64,000 nt of DNA from Mycolicibacterium litorale (GCF_010731695.1 NZ_AP022586.1:5084001-5148000); one strand, 5' to 3'; counted from the stretch's first letter, positions 46,531-55,034 are shown. Numbers and translations are program-made. Notes: a model not told the origin generated them from the letters alone.

Positions 46531-47128
46531 CGTCGCGCTCAGCAAATTTTCGAGCAGTAGATCAAGATCGAATTTCGGCGGTCGTGATCAAGCGCGCGGT
46601 GGCGATGACCCCCTTGGGCGACGAGAGGCAACCCTAAGAATTACTCACTTTGCCGCGCATGTCCGACCGTCGGCCGGTCAGCGATCGCCCGACTACCCAT
46701 CTTCAGCTGCGCATTCTTGACTATGCAGGAAGTGTCAGGCTCGGACACGAACTCCCATCAGCGCTTACGTCAATACGAGATCCGGACGGGCTAGTTCGAC
46801 CTAGTTCCTTTGGGAATCTTTGCGGACTGTACTCAAACGTGACGGTTGACCGCGTTGCTGGCAAATGCCTAACATTGGCCCACCCCAGAAGGGCACAACC
46901 GAATAAGTGGGGGTTACCACAGAGGGGAACCGGCCGACAGCGGTAACACGCGGCCATCCTTGGTGCGGAGTTCGAAGGGGGCTCCACCCCGGCCTGAACG
47001 CGGTGAGCGCTCATGCCGGTTTTCGTCACCCGCAGTGCAGTCTTGGCTTGACAGCCGAAGTGCGTGCGTCCGATCGCGACCTCAACAGACATCACCTCTC
47101 GCGTCGAACACAACTTGGAGTCGAGACC
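46531..47128 (+). promoter_or_regulatory. 598-nt gene-free region: promoter and long leader of the EPS-locus regulator
   Basis: No coding frame is convincing here. TTGACC (46846-46851) and TAACAT (46870-46875), 18 bp apart, form the best sigma-A-type promoter in the region, which predicts a start near 46882 and a 5' leader of about 247 nt before the regulator gene. About 40 nt upstream of the -35 there is a direct repeat, CTAGTTC at 46791-46797 and 46801-46807. The rest shows nothing I can name; it is AT-richer than the flanking genes. Confidence 0.55.
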
Positions 47129-48007
47129 ATGGCTCAGTCACCGTCAATGAACAATCAAGAGCGCCAGGACTATTCAGCCACGAGCCCTTGGCTCCGGGCG
47201 CCGTACCGGCCCCCGACGCTGATTGCGGAGAACCGAAGCGCGGCCTCAGCCGTCGGCCATGCGCGGGCAGATGTGCTGGCCGCCGCGACTCACGCTCACC
47301 TCGCGCCTCGCGTCCACCAGGATTTCACTGTCGAACAGCGCAGCCAACTCCCCGACGCGAGGTTCCTCATCGTCGACGATTGCACGTTGCACCGGGAGAA
47401 TCTGGCGACCGTCTTCGTCGTTCGGGGCGCCTCCAAGTTGGCCGTGGCATGGAACCTCACCACCCTCTGTGCCGCGCTGAGCGAAGCCACACCGGAGATC
47501 GTCCTGGTGAACATGGGCAGCCGCGAGAGCGTGCAACTCCTCCGCTTCGTCAGGGAGACGTGTCCCGCCGCGAAGGTCATCGTCGTCGGGATCCCGGACG
47601 ACGACGAGTGCCAGATCATCGCATGTGCCGAGGCGGGCGTCGCGGGCTATCACATGCGGGCCGAGTCCCTGGACGAGTTGTTCGCACTGATCAGGAGGGT
47701 CGCCACCGGCGAGGCGGTGTGTTCGCCTCGAATCTCCGCGATGCTGCTGCGCCGGCTGTCGGACCTGGCCGCCCAGCGGCAGCCCGTCTCGAGAGAACTA
47801 GTTCTGACCACGCGTGAGGCCCAGATCCTTCGCATGCTCGAACTGGGCCTTTCGAACCGCGACATCGCCGCAGACCTGTGTATCGCGGTACACACGGTGA
47901 AGAACCATGTGCACAGCCTGTTGCACAAGCTGGGTGTCAGTACCCGCGCCGAGGCTGCCGCACTCTCGCGCACCATCGGATACACCGAGATCGCTCACGG
48001 GAACTAG
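47129..48007 (+). CDS. Orphan LuxR-type regulator with degenerate receiver domain
   Basis: 292 residues. A disordered N-terminus (1-75) is followed by a receiver-like domain (76-195) and a LuxR/NarL helix-turn-helix (TTREAQILRMLELGLSNRDIAADLCIAVHTVKNHV, about 227-261). The acidic pair Asp83-Asp84 remains, but the phosphoacceptor aspartate is Asn128 (IVLVNMGS) and the conserved lysine is Arg178 (YHMRAES), so phosphorylation control is probably lost. ATG at 47129 has GGAG 9 nt upstream; the frame is open for 74 codons more but without conserved features. No histidine kinase is nearby. It precedes the polysaccharide locus and is its likely regulator. Confidence 0.75.
   Translation: MAQSPSMNNQERQDYSATSPWLRAPYRPPTLIAENRSAASAVGHARADVLAAATHAHLAPRVHQDFTVEQRSQLPDARFLIVDDCTLHRENLATVFVVRGASKLAVAWNLTTLCAALSEATPEIVLVNMGSRESVQLLRFVRETCPAAKVIVVGIPDDDECQIIACAEAGVAGYHMRAESLDELFALIRRVATGEAVCSPRISAMLLRRLSDLAAQRQPVSRELVLTTREAQILRMLELGLSNRDIAADLCIAVHTVKNHVHSLLHKLGVSTRAEAAALSRTIGYTEIAHGN
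47794..47805. promoter_or_regulatory. AGAACTAGTTCT palindrome inside the regulator gene
   Basis: A perfect 12-bp dyad within the 3' part of the LuxR-type gene. Its GAACTAGTTC core recurs at 48001-48010. It may be a binding site for the regulator itself; no direct evidence. Confidence 0.35.
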
Positions 48008-48011
48008 TTCC
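48000..48011. promoter_or_regulatory. GGAACTAGTTCC palindrome at the regulator stop codon
   Basis: A perfect 12-bp dyad overlapping the TAG of the LuxR-type gene and opening the 256-nt gap before glmS. The rest of that gap has TTGACA at 48173-48178 but no credible -10, so the glmS promoter is not resolved. Confidence 0.4.
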
Positions 48012-48263
48012 GGGGCCACCGGAAATTTCGCTCCGATGGTCCATGTACGGCAGTGCGGCGGACATCAATAGTGAAGAAATGTTCCGGGGCGCAACGCAGT
48101 ACCTTCCCAGTCGATCGTTCATCGTCCTCGCGGGATCTCGCTCATCTCGTATTCCGTTCGCGGGACGTCGAATTGACATCGCGTCCTTCACCACCTCAGC
48201 GGTGCTCGGGGATGCACACGCCTGGCCGCAGTACGCGCATTCACCGGACTCGGAGATGCGGAC

Positions 48264-50054
48264 ATGTGCGGCATAGTCGCGTGCCGCACCAGCCGGCCGG
48301 CCGTCGAGTATCTACGCGTTGCCCTGCGCCGTCTGGAATACCGAGGCTACGACTCCGTCGGCGTGGCACTGCGAACCGTGACCGGCGACGTCGCCCGGCT
48401 GCGTACCACCGGCCGGATCAATGCCCTTGACCAGCTGGTCGACCAGTGGGCCGGCACCCGACTCGACGGGGCAGGGCTCGGCCACACCCGATGGGCAACC
48501 CACGGTGCGGTGACCGAGGCGAACGCCCACCCGCACACAGACTGCACCGGACGGATCACCCTGGTGCACAACGGCATCGTCGAGAATGCCGACGAACTCA
48601 GGGATGAGCTTCGTGCAGGAGGCCACCGGTTCGCCACTTCCGTCGACAGTGAGGTGCTGTGTCACCTCGTCGAGCATGCCCGAGCACGGTGCGGTGATCT
48701 CTTCGAGGCGGTCGAGCTGGCGTTGTCCAGGGTGAAGGGTTCCTGGGCGCTGGCCGCGATGGAGGCGCAGGCCGGCCGCATCGTCGTGGCGGCCAACGGG
48801 TCCCCGCTTCTGGTCGCCCACGCGCCGCATGGTGATTTCGCGGCGAGCGACATCGGGGCTATCGCGGAGTGGGTCGACGAGTACCGGGTGCTCGACGACG
48901 GTGATGTCGTCGAGTTGGCCGCAAGCGGCCGGTGGAGCCGTCGGGGCGGGGTCGCCGGCCAGCGCCCGGCGGCCATCAAGTGCACGTGGCACGCGTGCGA
49001 TGCGGACCGCGCCGGTTACGCGGACTTCATGGCCAAGGAGATCGATGAGCAGCCCGAAGCAGTCAGCAGAGTGCTCGATCAACTCGGCGGCGGCATCGCC
49101 ACCGGCGAGCTCTGGGCGGGGCTCGGGTTACCTCCTTTCACCCGCCTGCGGGTGATCGGATGCGGGACATCGCTCAACGCGGGACAGGTGATCGGCCATG
49201 CGGTACGCCGACTCGGAGGAATCCCGACGGCGATCACTGTGGCCAGCGAAGCGGCCGAGGAGATCCCCGACGCCTCCCAGCTCTGCCTGGCGATCAGTCA
49301 GTCCGGCGAGACAGCCGACGTGCTCCACGCGATGGAATCCACTGCGGTGTCCGGCTCGCCGGTCGTGGCTCTGACGAACAATCCGCATGCGACCCTGGCC
49401 CGTCGCGCGCACGCTGTCGTCGAATGTGCCGCAGGCACCGAGATCGGAGTCGCCGCGACCAAGACGTTCGTCTGCCAGATCGTAGCCGGTGTGGCGCTGA
49501 TGATCTCCGCCCTCGTCGCAACGAACCGGCTGGCCTCCGCCACGGCGAACCGACTGGTCGACGATCTGCGGCGACTCCCGGATCAACTGTTCGCCGCGGC
49601 GACGGTCGCGAAATGCGTCGTCCCGCCGATCGTCGACCAAGTCGGAACGGCCACTGGCTTCATCTTCCTGTCGCGCGGGGCTGGTCTGCCCTACGCCGCC
49701 GAAGGCGCACTCAAGCTCAAGGAGCTCTCATATCGCTGGGCCGAGCACTATCCGGCGGGTGAGCTCAAACACGGTCCGCTCGCGCTGATCAGCACGGGCA
49801 CCCCCGTGGTGGTCATCGACAACGGTGATCCAAAACTCGCGCTCAACATGGCAGAGGTCCGCGCACGCGGCGGCCATGTCGTGTCCATCGGTCCGGCCGG
49901 CTGTGACGTGCCCCTCGCCGACATCCGGCAGCAGCCCTGGGGTCCTCTCGAAAGCGCTGTTCCGCTACAGATCTTCGCGCGGAATCTGGCGCTCGCCCTC
50001 GGACGCGACGTCGACAAACCCCGCAACCTGGCGAAGTCGGTGACGGTGGAATGA
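48264..50054 (+). CDS. GlmS paralogue, glutamine:fructose-6-P aminotransferase of the EPS locus
   Basis: 596 residues. N-terminal glutamine amidotransferase starts MCGIVA, so Cys2 is the nucleophile after Met removal, with LEYRGYDSVGVAL and GHTRWATHG; two SIS sugar-isomerase domains follow (GCGTSLNAG, AISQSGETADVLHAM; SRGAGLPYAAEGALKLKE) and the end reads DKPRNLAKSVTVE. It makes glucosamine-6-phosphate from fructose-6-phosphate, feeding UDP-GlcNAc. It is shorter and more divergent than the housekeeping mycobacterial GlmS I recall (about 624 residues), and its position in the cluster suggests a dedicated copy. The next gene overlaps its stop. Confidence 0.85.
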   Translation: MCGIVACRTSRPAVEYLRVALRRLEYRGYDSVGVALRTVTGDVARLRTTGRINALDQLVDQWAGTRLDGAGLGHTRWATHGAVTEANAHPHTDCTGRITLVHNGIVENADELRDELRAGGHRFATSVDSEVLCHLVEHARARCGDLFEAVELALSRVKGSWALAAMEAQAGRIVVAANGSPLLVAHAPHGDFAASDIGAIAEWVDEYRVLDDGDVVELAASGRWSRRGGVAGQRPAAIKCTWHACDADRAGYADFMAKEIDEQPEAVSRVLDQLGGGIATGELWAGLGLPPFTRLRVIGCGTSLNAGQVIGHAVRRLGGIPTAITVASEAAEEIPDASQLCLAISQSGETADVLHAMESTAVSGSPVVALTNNPHATLARRAHAVVECAAGTEIGVAATKTFVCQIVAGVALMISALVATNRLASATANRLVDDLRRLPDQLFAAATVAKCVVPPIVDQVGTATGFIFLSRGAGLPYAAEGALKLKELSYRWAEHYPAGELKHGPLALISTGTPVVVIDNGDPKLALNMAEVRARGGHVVSIGPAGCDVPLADIRQQPWGPLESAVPLQIFARNLALALGRDVDKPRNLAKSVTVE

Positions 50055-50932
50055 GCACAACCGGAGGCACAGGCACTGCGGCGTTCACCGGACCATGCCT
50101 CGGCACGCAGGGCGCCCGCCGCCCCAGCGCCCTGCGTGCCGGCCTGATCGCCAGCGGCGTGGCGTTCAGCGCTTCCCTCATCCTGTCGTCGATCGAGCGC
50201 CCGGTGAGGGACTTCGACCTTCCGCTGCCCGGACTGGGCCGGGGGGACGGCGACCGCATTGTCGAGATGTTCTCGGATCAGCTGCGCGGCAACTTCATCG
50301 GCGAAGCGCGGCTGGCCGCGGTGACAAGCATGTTGACAGCACCCGGGCATCCCGCCCTCGACGCGCGGCAGTTTCTCGACTACGTGGCGCGCGAGATCCC
50401 GGAGATCTACCGATCCGATGGGCCTCATCCGCCCGCAGGCGCGAACACCCCGATGTGGGTGGCCCCCGCACCGGCCGCCGCCGAGTATCAGGTGCCTGCC
50501 TTCACCGGCGGAGGCGGCGGCAGCCCCGGGACCTGGTCGCCGCCACCCGGTCAAGCACTGCCGACGTTGGTCGATGTCACCGTGTGGGTTTGGGATGTCA
50601 TCACGCCAGATCTGGGCGGCTCGGCCACTCAGGAGCCGCCCGCCCCGCCGATCGTCGAAGTACCGCAGACGCCGGCGACACCGACGGAGACAGTGACGAC
50701 GTCCAGTCCGACGAGCGCCGAATTCGAGCCACCGTCGACCGTCCCGGACGACGGTGGAGTGTCCAGTAAGGAGGTCGAACTGCCGGATCCGCGAAGCGGT
50801 GACGACTCCGAAGAGGACGCGGGCGGCGGAATCGCCGACGACGACGGCGGCGCGGACGAGAACACCAACGTCAACAACGGTGGCACGAACGAGGACTCCG
50901 GCGGGTCGGACAACCAATCGGACGGGACGTGA
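50051..50932 (+). CDS. Membrane-anchored/exported acidic low-complexity protein
   Basis: 293 residues. One hydrophobic segment (about 27-47, ALRAGLIASGVAFSASLILSS) acts as signal anchor. A small globular region (about 50-125, IVEMFSDQLRGNFIGEARLAAVTSMLT) is followed by a Pro/Gly/Thr-rich stretch and a very acidic Asp/Glu/Gly/Asn tail (DDGGADENTNVNNGGTNED). ATG overlaps the glmS stop by 4 nt, so it is expressed with that enzyme. I recognise no family. A surface scaffold for the polymer is one guess. Confidence 0.55.
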   Translation: MSTTGGTGTAAFTGPCLGTQGARRPSALRAGLIASGVAFSASLILSSIERPVRDFDLPLPGLGRGDGDRIVEMFSDQLRGNFIGEARLAAVTSMLTAPGHPALDARQFLDYVAREIPEIYRSDGPHPPAGANTPMWVAPAPAAAEYQVPAFTGGGGGSPGTWSPPPGQALPTLVDVTVWVWDVITPDLGGSATQEPPAPPIVEVPQTPATPTETVTTSSPTSAEFEPPSTVPDDGGVSSKEVELPDPRSGDDSEEDAGGGIADDDGGADENTNVNNGGTNEDSGGSDNQSDGT

Positions 50933-51009
50933 GAGCGATGCCTGCCGGTGGGCCGTTCAGTCCGGACGGTTCGGCGTCGACGATCACGAAAACAGGGGGT
51001 GTATGACAC

Positions 51010-51990
51010 ATGCGGTCTTTCGTCACCGGCGCGGCCGGTTTCATCGGTTCTCATCTCGTCGACCGTCTACTGGCAGAGGGCCAGCAGGTGGTCGCGATCG
51101 ACAACATGCAGACAGGATCACGCGCGAACCTCGACAACGCTTTCCGGTACAACGAGGGCAGGGCCGGTCGATTCACGTTCCTGGAGCTCGACGTGCAGGC
51201 GCCCGAGTTGTCCGGTGTCGTCGCCGGCGCCAATCCGGACGTCATCTACCACCTCGCCGCGCAGGTCGACCCCCGCAGGTCTGTCCTCGACCCTCAGTTC
51301 GATGCCCGGAGCAACGTCCTGGGGACCATCAATCTCTGTGAAGCCAGCCGCCGCGGCGGGGTCAGGCGGATCGTGTATGCGACATCCGGCGAGTGCCGAT
51401 ACGGACTCCTCGGCCCGATGGAACCGGTCGACTTCGGTCACACCGATCCGCAATCCCCCTACGTCGTAGGGAAGCTCGCCGGCGAGATGTATCTCCGCGC
51501 CTACGCCCAGATGTACGATCTCCGGCCGATCTGTCTTGCGTTGCCCGAGGTGTACGGACCTCGCCAGCGGTTGTGCGGGGGTGGTGTCGTCACTGTCTTC
51601 GGCAATTCCCTGATCACCGGCGCTCCTCTCGGCACCTACCGGTCTTCCGGCGTCGACGAGTACCTCTACGTAGACGACGTGGTGGAGGCATTCCTGTGCG
51701 CGGGGGGTGCTGCGATGAGCCTCACGGGGACGTACGACATCCGCACCGGACGACACATCAGCGTCCCCGAACTGCATGCCCGAATCTGTGCTGCGCTTGA
51801 CGAGGCGCCGTTACAAAGCGTCCGGGTGACGGGCGATGACGATCTACCGGGCGGCGAATTCTGTTGCAGCGAAACCTGTGAGGATCTCGACTGGAGACCC
51901 GCCGTCGACATCACCGAAGGCATCCGCCGGACGATGCAATGGCTTCGTGCCACGCTCGAGCCCGAGCTGCCGGCACTCGTGAGCGCGTGA
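51010..51990 (+). CDS. NAD-dependent sugar epimerase/dehydratase (GalE-like)
   Basis: 326 residues, extended SDR. NAD motif TGAAGFIGSHL, YHLAAQVDPRRSV, Ser in YATSGECRYG and catalytic Tyr/Lys in SPYVVGKLAGEM; a VYGPRQR segment fits the nucleotide-sugar site. It probably interconverts or modifies a UDP-sugar for the polymer; GalE (UDP-Glc/UDP-GlcNAc 4-epimerase) is the closest type, but the serine motif ATSGEC is unusual. AGGGGG about 9 nt upstream supports ATG at 51010. It overlaps the transferase gene by 4 nt. Confidence 0.75.
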   Translation: MRSFVTGAAGFIGSHLVDRLLAEGQQVVAIDNMQTGSRANLDNAFRYNEGRAGRFTFLELDVQAPELSGVVAGANPDVIYHLAAQVDPRRSVLDPQFDARSNVLGTINLCEASRRGGVRRIVYATSGECRYGLLGPMEPVDFGHTDPQSPYVVGKLAGEMYLRAYAQMYDLRPICLALPEVYGPRQRLCGGGVVTVFGNSLITGAPLGTYRSSGVDEYLYVDDVVEAFLCAGGAAMSLTGTYDIRTGRHISVPELHARICAALDEAPLQSVRVTGDDDLPGGEFCCSETCEDLDWRPAVDITEGIRRTMQWLRATLEPELPALVSA

Positions 51991-53585
51991 ACAGGCCCAT
52001 GATGATCGAGCGCGAGGCGACCGCCGTCGTTGATCGTCCGACGACGGGACACCCGGGCCAAGACGGGAGCGATGGCTCACTTTCCGCGCTGCCGGACGGT
52101 GAGGGGCGCACCACGACCGAGCTCGACGCCGTGCCGGGCGACGTCACGACGGCTGCGAGCACGAGCAGCCTGCCCGCCCGGTTACGCTGGCAGCGAACGT
52201 ATATCGCCACGCTCCGCATCTCTGACGCGATCGTGGTGTGCGCAGCGGTGCTCGCAGCGCAGTACGTGAGCTCAACTCATCACCCGACCCGTCACTCGCT
52301 GCTCACCGGCGGTCTGGTTGCGGCTGTCTGGCTGCTCGGCCTCGTGTGCTTCCATGCCAGGTCGTCGACGGTGATCGGAACGGGTCTGGAGGAGTACCGC
52401 AGGCTGTTGGCTGCGTCGATCGGGGTGTTCGGCGCGATCGCGATGCTGTCCCTGGTCTTGAGTCTCGACATCCCACCGGATTACGTGATTGTCGCTTTAC
52501 CTGCAGGCATCCTCGGTCTGCTGTCGAGCAGATGGCTCTGGCGCAGGCATGTGGCCCGAGAGCGAGCGCGGGGCAAGTACCAGACGTGTGTTCTGGCAGT
52601 CGGTGTCGGCGACGCGGTGGTCGACCTCGCCAGCGAGCTCCATCGAGACCCGGAGGCGGGTTACCGCGTCGTCGCGGTCGCCATACCCGGCTACGGGCCC
52701 CCGCGAGGTGAGCACCTCGAGATCGCTGACTGGGCCGTCCCGGTCATCGGTGGTGAGACGTACATCCTGGACGCCTTGGCGACGTGCGGTGCCGACACCG
52801 TGGCGATCGCCGGCGCCGAGCACTTCGGAACTCGTGGAATTCGCAGACTGATGTGGGATCTCGAGTCCATGGGCATCGATCTGATGCTGTCGTCCGGCGT
52901 TGTCGACGTCGCGGTCTCCCGGTTGGTGATGCGGCCGGTGGCGGGGCTGCCAGTGCTCCATGTCGAGAAGCCGCAGTACCGGCGCGCGACGGTCTTCTGC
53001 AAGCGGGCCTTCGACATCTGCTTCGCGACAGCGGCGCTTGCGATCTCGCTGCCGATCCTGTTGGCCGCGGCCATCGCAATCAAGATCGACAGCCGCGGCC
53101 CGGTCTTGTACCGGTCTGAGCGCATCGGGATCGACGGGAAACCCTTCTCGATGCTCAAACTGCGCACCATGGTCGTCGACGCCGAAAGCCAGTTGATCCA
53201 TCTGCTGGACAAGAACGAGAACAACGGTCCGATGTTCAAGATCCGGGAAGACCCACGGGTGACGTCGGTCGGCCGGTCGCTGAGGCGATTCAGCGTCGAC
53301 GAACTGCCGCAGTTCGTCAACGTTCTCCGCCGGGAGATGAGCGTCGTGGGTCCCCGGCCGCCATTGCGGTGCGAGGTGGACACCTACGACAGCGATGTAC
53401 GCCGCAGGTTGCGCGTCGATCCCGGGATCACGGGGCTGTGGCAGGTCAGCGGGAGGTCGGATCTGTCCTGGGAAGAATCTGTTCGTCTGGATTTGTGGTA
53501 CGTCGACAATTGGTCGTTGGTCGAGGACATTTTGATCATCGCCAAGACTATGCGGGCAGTATTCACACGCTCCGGAGCTTATTGA
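51987..53585 (+). CDS. Polyprenyl-phosphate hexose-1-phosphate transferase (WbaP/CpsE type)
   Basis: 532 residues. A polar N-terminus, four transmembrane helices (about residues 70-185), a soluble CoA-binding-like middle domain, then a fifth helix and the catalytic bacterial sugar transferase domain: CKRAFDICFATAALAISLPI, GPVLYRSERIGIDGKPFSML, the RTMVVDAE box and the DELPQFVNVLRREMSVVGPRP box. It starts lipid-linked repeat-unit synthesis by moving a sugar-1-phosphate onto polyprenyl phosphate. GTG at 51987 overlaps the epimerase stop; ATG at 51999 or 52002 are alternatives. This is the committed step of the locus. Confidence 0.9.
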   Translation: MNRPMMIEREATAVVDRPTTGHPGQDGSDGSLSALPDGEGRTTTELDAVPGDVTTAASTSSLPARLRWQRTYIATLRISDAIVVCAAVLAAQYVSSTHHPTRHSLLTGGLVAAVWLLGLVCFHARSSTVIGTGLEEYRRLLAASIGVFGAIAMLSLVLSLDIPPDYVIVALPAGILGLLSSRWLWRRHVARERARGKYQTCVLAVGVGDAVVDLASELHRDPEAGYRVVAVAIPGYGPPRGEHLEIADWAVPVIGGETYILDALATCGADTVAIAGAEHFGTRGIRRLMWDLESMGIDLMLSSGVVDVAVSRLVMRPVAGLPVLHVEKPQYRRATVFCKRAFDICFATAALAISLPILLAAAIAIKIDSRGPVLYRSERIGIDGKPFSMLKLRTMVVDAESQLIHLLDKNENNGPMFKIREDPRVTSVGRSLRRFSVDELPQFVNVLRREMSVVGPRPPLRCEVDTYDSDVRRRLRVDPGITGLWQVSGRSDLSWEESVRLDLWYVDNWSLVEDILIIAKTMRAVFTRSGAY

Positions 53586-53891
53586 CCAGGTCCGTATAAC
53601 GGCGAGACGGTTGCGCTGATGCGCACGCCGATCCTTTTGCTGCGTGTAATTCAAGCAACCGAGCTGTCCTGTCGTAATACGGTATAGAAGCTGTTCACGA
53701 CCGCCGTGGCGCGACTGTTGTTGCCATAAAGATATTCGATAAAGCAAAAATAAAGTTCGCCAAGAATTCCTAGTGAGAATTCCGTTCGTCTGTTACGTTG
53801 GGGTCCTGTCGTCAGTGGGGGCGGCGAATCGATTTCCACATCAGAAATCGACAAACTCCAGAAAATCAAATTCTGCGGGAGGTGCATGGTC
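53586..53891. other. 306-nt AT-rich gap dividing the EPS locus into two units
   Basis: No gene is visible. It holds a weak TTGCT...AGCAA dyad near 53638-53660, a direct repeat AGAATTCC (53763-53770 and 53776-53783), and a perfect 8-bp inverted repeat (53829-53851). I find no promoter that clearly satisfies both -35 and -10, although several AT-rich hexamers could serve. The downstream operon (53892 onward) must start here. Confidence 0.6.
53829..53851. repeat. Perfect inverted repeat upstream of the second EPS operon
   Basis: TCGATTTC (53829-53836) and GAAATCGA (53844-53851) flank a 7-nt loop. It lies 40 nt before the ATG at 53892, so it is either an operator or an RNA hairpin in the leader. 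Confidence 0.6.
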
Positions 53892-55034
53892 ATGTCGGCT
53901 GAACTGAGGGTGCGTTCGGAGCGGTGCAGAGAAGAGACGTCTCACCGGGACGCGCTCGGCCGGGTCGAGGGCTGGTTGCTGCACAGCGGCATTCAGATCG
54001 AGTACGGCGAACAGCAGGGCGGGATAGCCGGCTGGTTGGACGAGAACGGACAGCCCGACTTCGTGTACCTCGAGATCGCCGGGTACTACATGACGGCGAT
54101 GGCCTGGTTGGCCTCTGGTGGCGCGATGAACGCCGACACCGCCCCGCTCGCTCGCTTGCGCGCTCAGCGGGCGGCCGGTTGGGTCGCGCGCTCGATGTCC
54201 AGCCGCCGGGGCGTGCCCACTCGCCTGTACCTGTCGGGTGAGCGGACCGACTGGCGGAATGACGGTCTGTTCTCCTTCGATCTCGCCATGGCCTCGCGCG
54301 GAGTCGCCGCCACCCGGCACCTGTCCGGACGGCAGGAACATCGAAAAGCCCTGAGCGCCTTGTGCACGACGATCGAGCGAATCTCGGAATCGGCCGACGT
54401 GATGCGGTCCCACGAGCTGGTCCGTCCCCCGTTCGAGGAACTGCCGGAACGGTGGTCGACCAGATCCGGTCCGCATCACCTCAAGGCCGCTGCAGCTGTG
54501 TTGTTCGTCCCGGAACGAGTCGTCGGCCGCGCAACGGTCGACATGGCGCAGCGGACATGCGAACACTGGGCGCGCAGGCTCTGGGCGGGCGAATGGTCCT
54601 GCCAGGAGCTCCATCCCCGGTTGTACGCGCTCGAGGGCATGCTCATGCGCACAGGTGGCCGCGACGGCGACGGCCTCCGTGTCGTCGAGCGACTCTTCGC
54701 CGAGTTGATGGACGTGCAGGCGTCCGATGGCACATTGCCGGAAACCCTCGACGGCGGCAAGGTGCGCTCCGATGTGATCGCACAGGCTCTGCGCATCGGA
54801 CTCCTGCTGCGAGGACGGGAGTACCTCGCCGGTTCGATCTGGAGTGAGCGCCTCGATCGACTGGCTGATGCGCTCCTGCCGTTCGTGCAACCCGACGGCG
54901 GCGTGCGCTTCGCCCGCGACCAGAACATCTCCAATACCTGGTGTGCCATGTTCGCCCACCAGGCGCTCGCCCTCCGGGCCCGCGCCGAGACGTCGGAACC
55001 CGTGCCTGCCGCGGCATTCGAATTGCTGGTGTGA
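53892..55034 (+). CDS. Unknown soluble helical (alpha/alpha-toroid-like) protein of the EPS locus
   Basis: 380 residues, no signal peptide or membrane helix. The sequence is a series of amphipathic helices with repeating patterns (FVYLEIAGYYMTAMAWLA; QELHPRLYALEGMLMRTG; SDVIAQALRIGLLLRG; NTWCAMFAHQALALRA) reminiscent of alpha/alpha6 barrels found in glycosidases, epimerases and prenyl-chain enzymes. No catalytic residues can be assigned. ATG at 53892 is preferred over 53886 because GGGAGG (53877-53882) is 9 nt away. Its stop overlaps the glycosyltransferase start, so it works with the polysaccharide enzymes, perhaps as a modifier or epimerase. Confidence 0.55.
   Translation: MSAELRVRSERCREETSHRDALGRVEGWLLHSGIQIEYGEQQGGIAGWLDENGQPDFVYLEIAGYYMTAMAWLASGGAMNADTAPLARLRAQRAAGWVARSMSSRRGVPTRLYLSGERTDWRNDGLFSFDLAMASRGVAATRHLSGRQEHRKALSALCTTIERISESADVMRSHELVRPPFEELPERWSTRSGPHHLKAAAAVLFVPERVVGRATVDMAQRTCEHWARRLWAGEWSCQELHPRLYALEGMLMRTGGRDGDGLRVVERLFAELMDVQASDGTLPETLDGGKVRSDVIAQALRIGLLLRGREYLAGSIWSERLDRLADALLPFVQPDGGVRFARDQNISNTWCAMFAHQALALRARAETSEPVPAAAFELLV

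Noticed and set aside
46531..46900. tRNA or small RNA gene in the 598-nt gap
   Set aside because: No cloverleaf or strong hairpin with terminator found by eye.
46907..47128. N-terminal extension of the LuxR-type regulator
   Set aside because: The frame is open, but the segment is Arg/His-rich with no conserved pattern and the ATG at 47129 has a proper Shine-Dalgarno. Kept as an alternative only.
48173..48178. TTGACA as -35 of a glmS promoter
   Set aside because: No acceptable -10 at 16-19 bp downstream.
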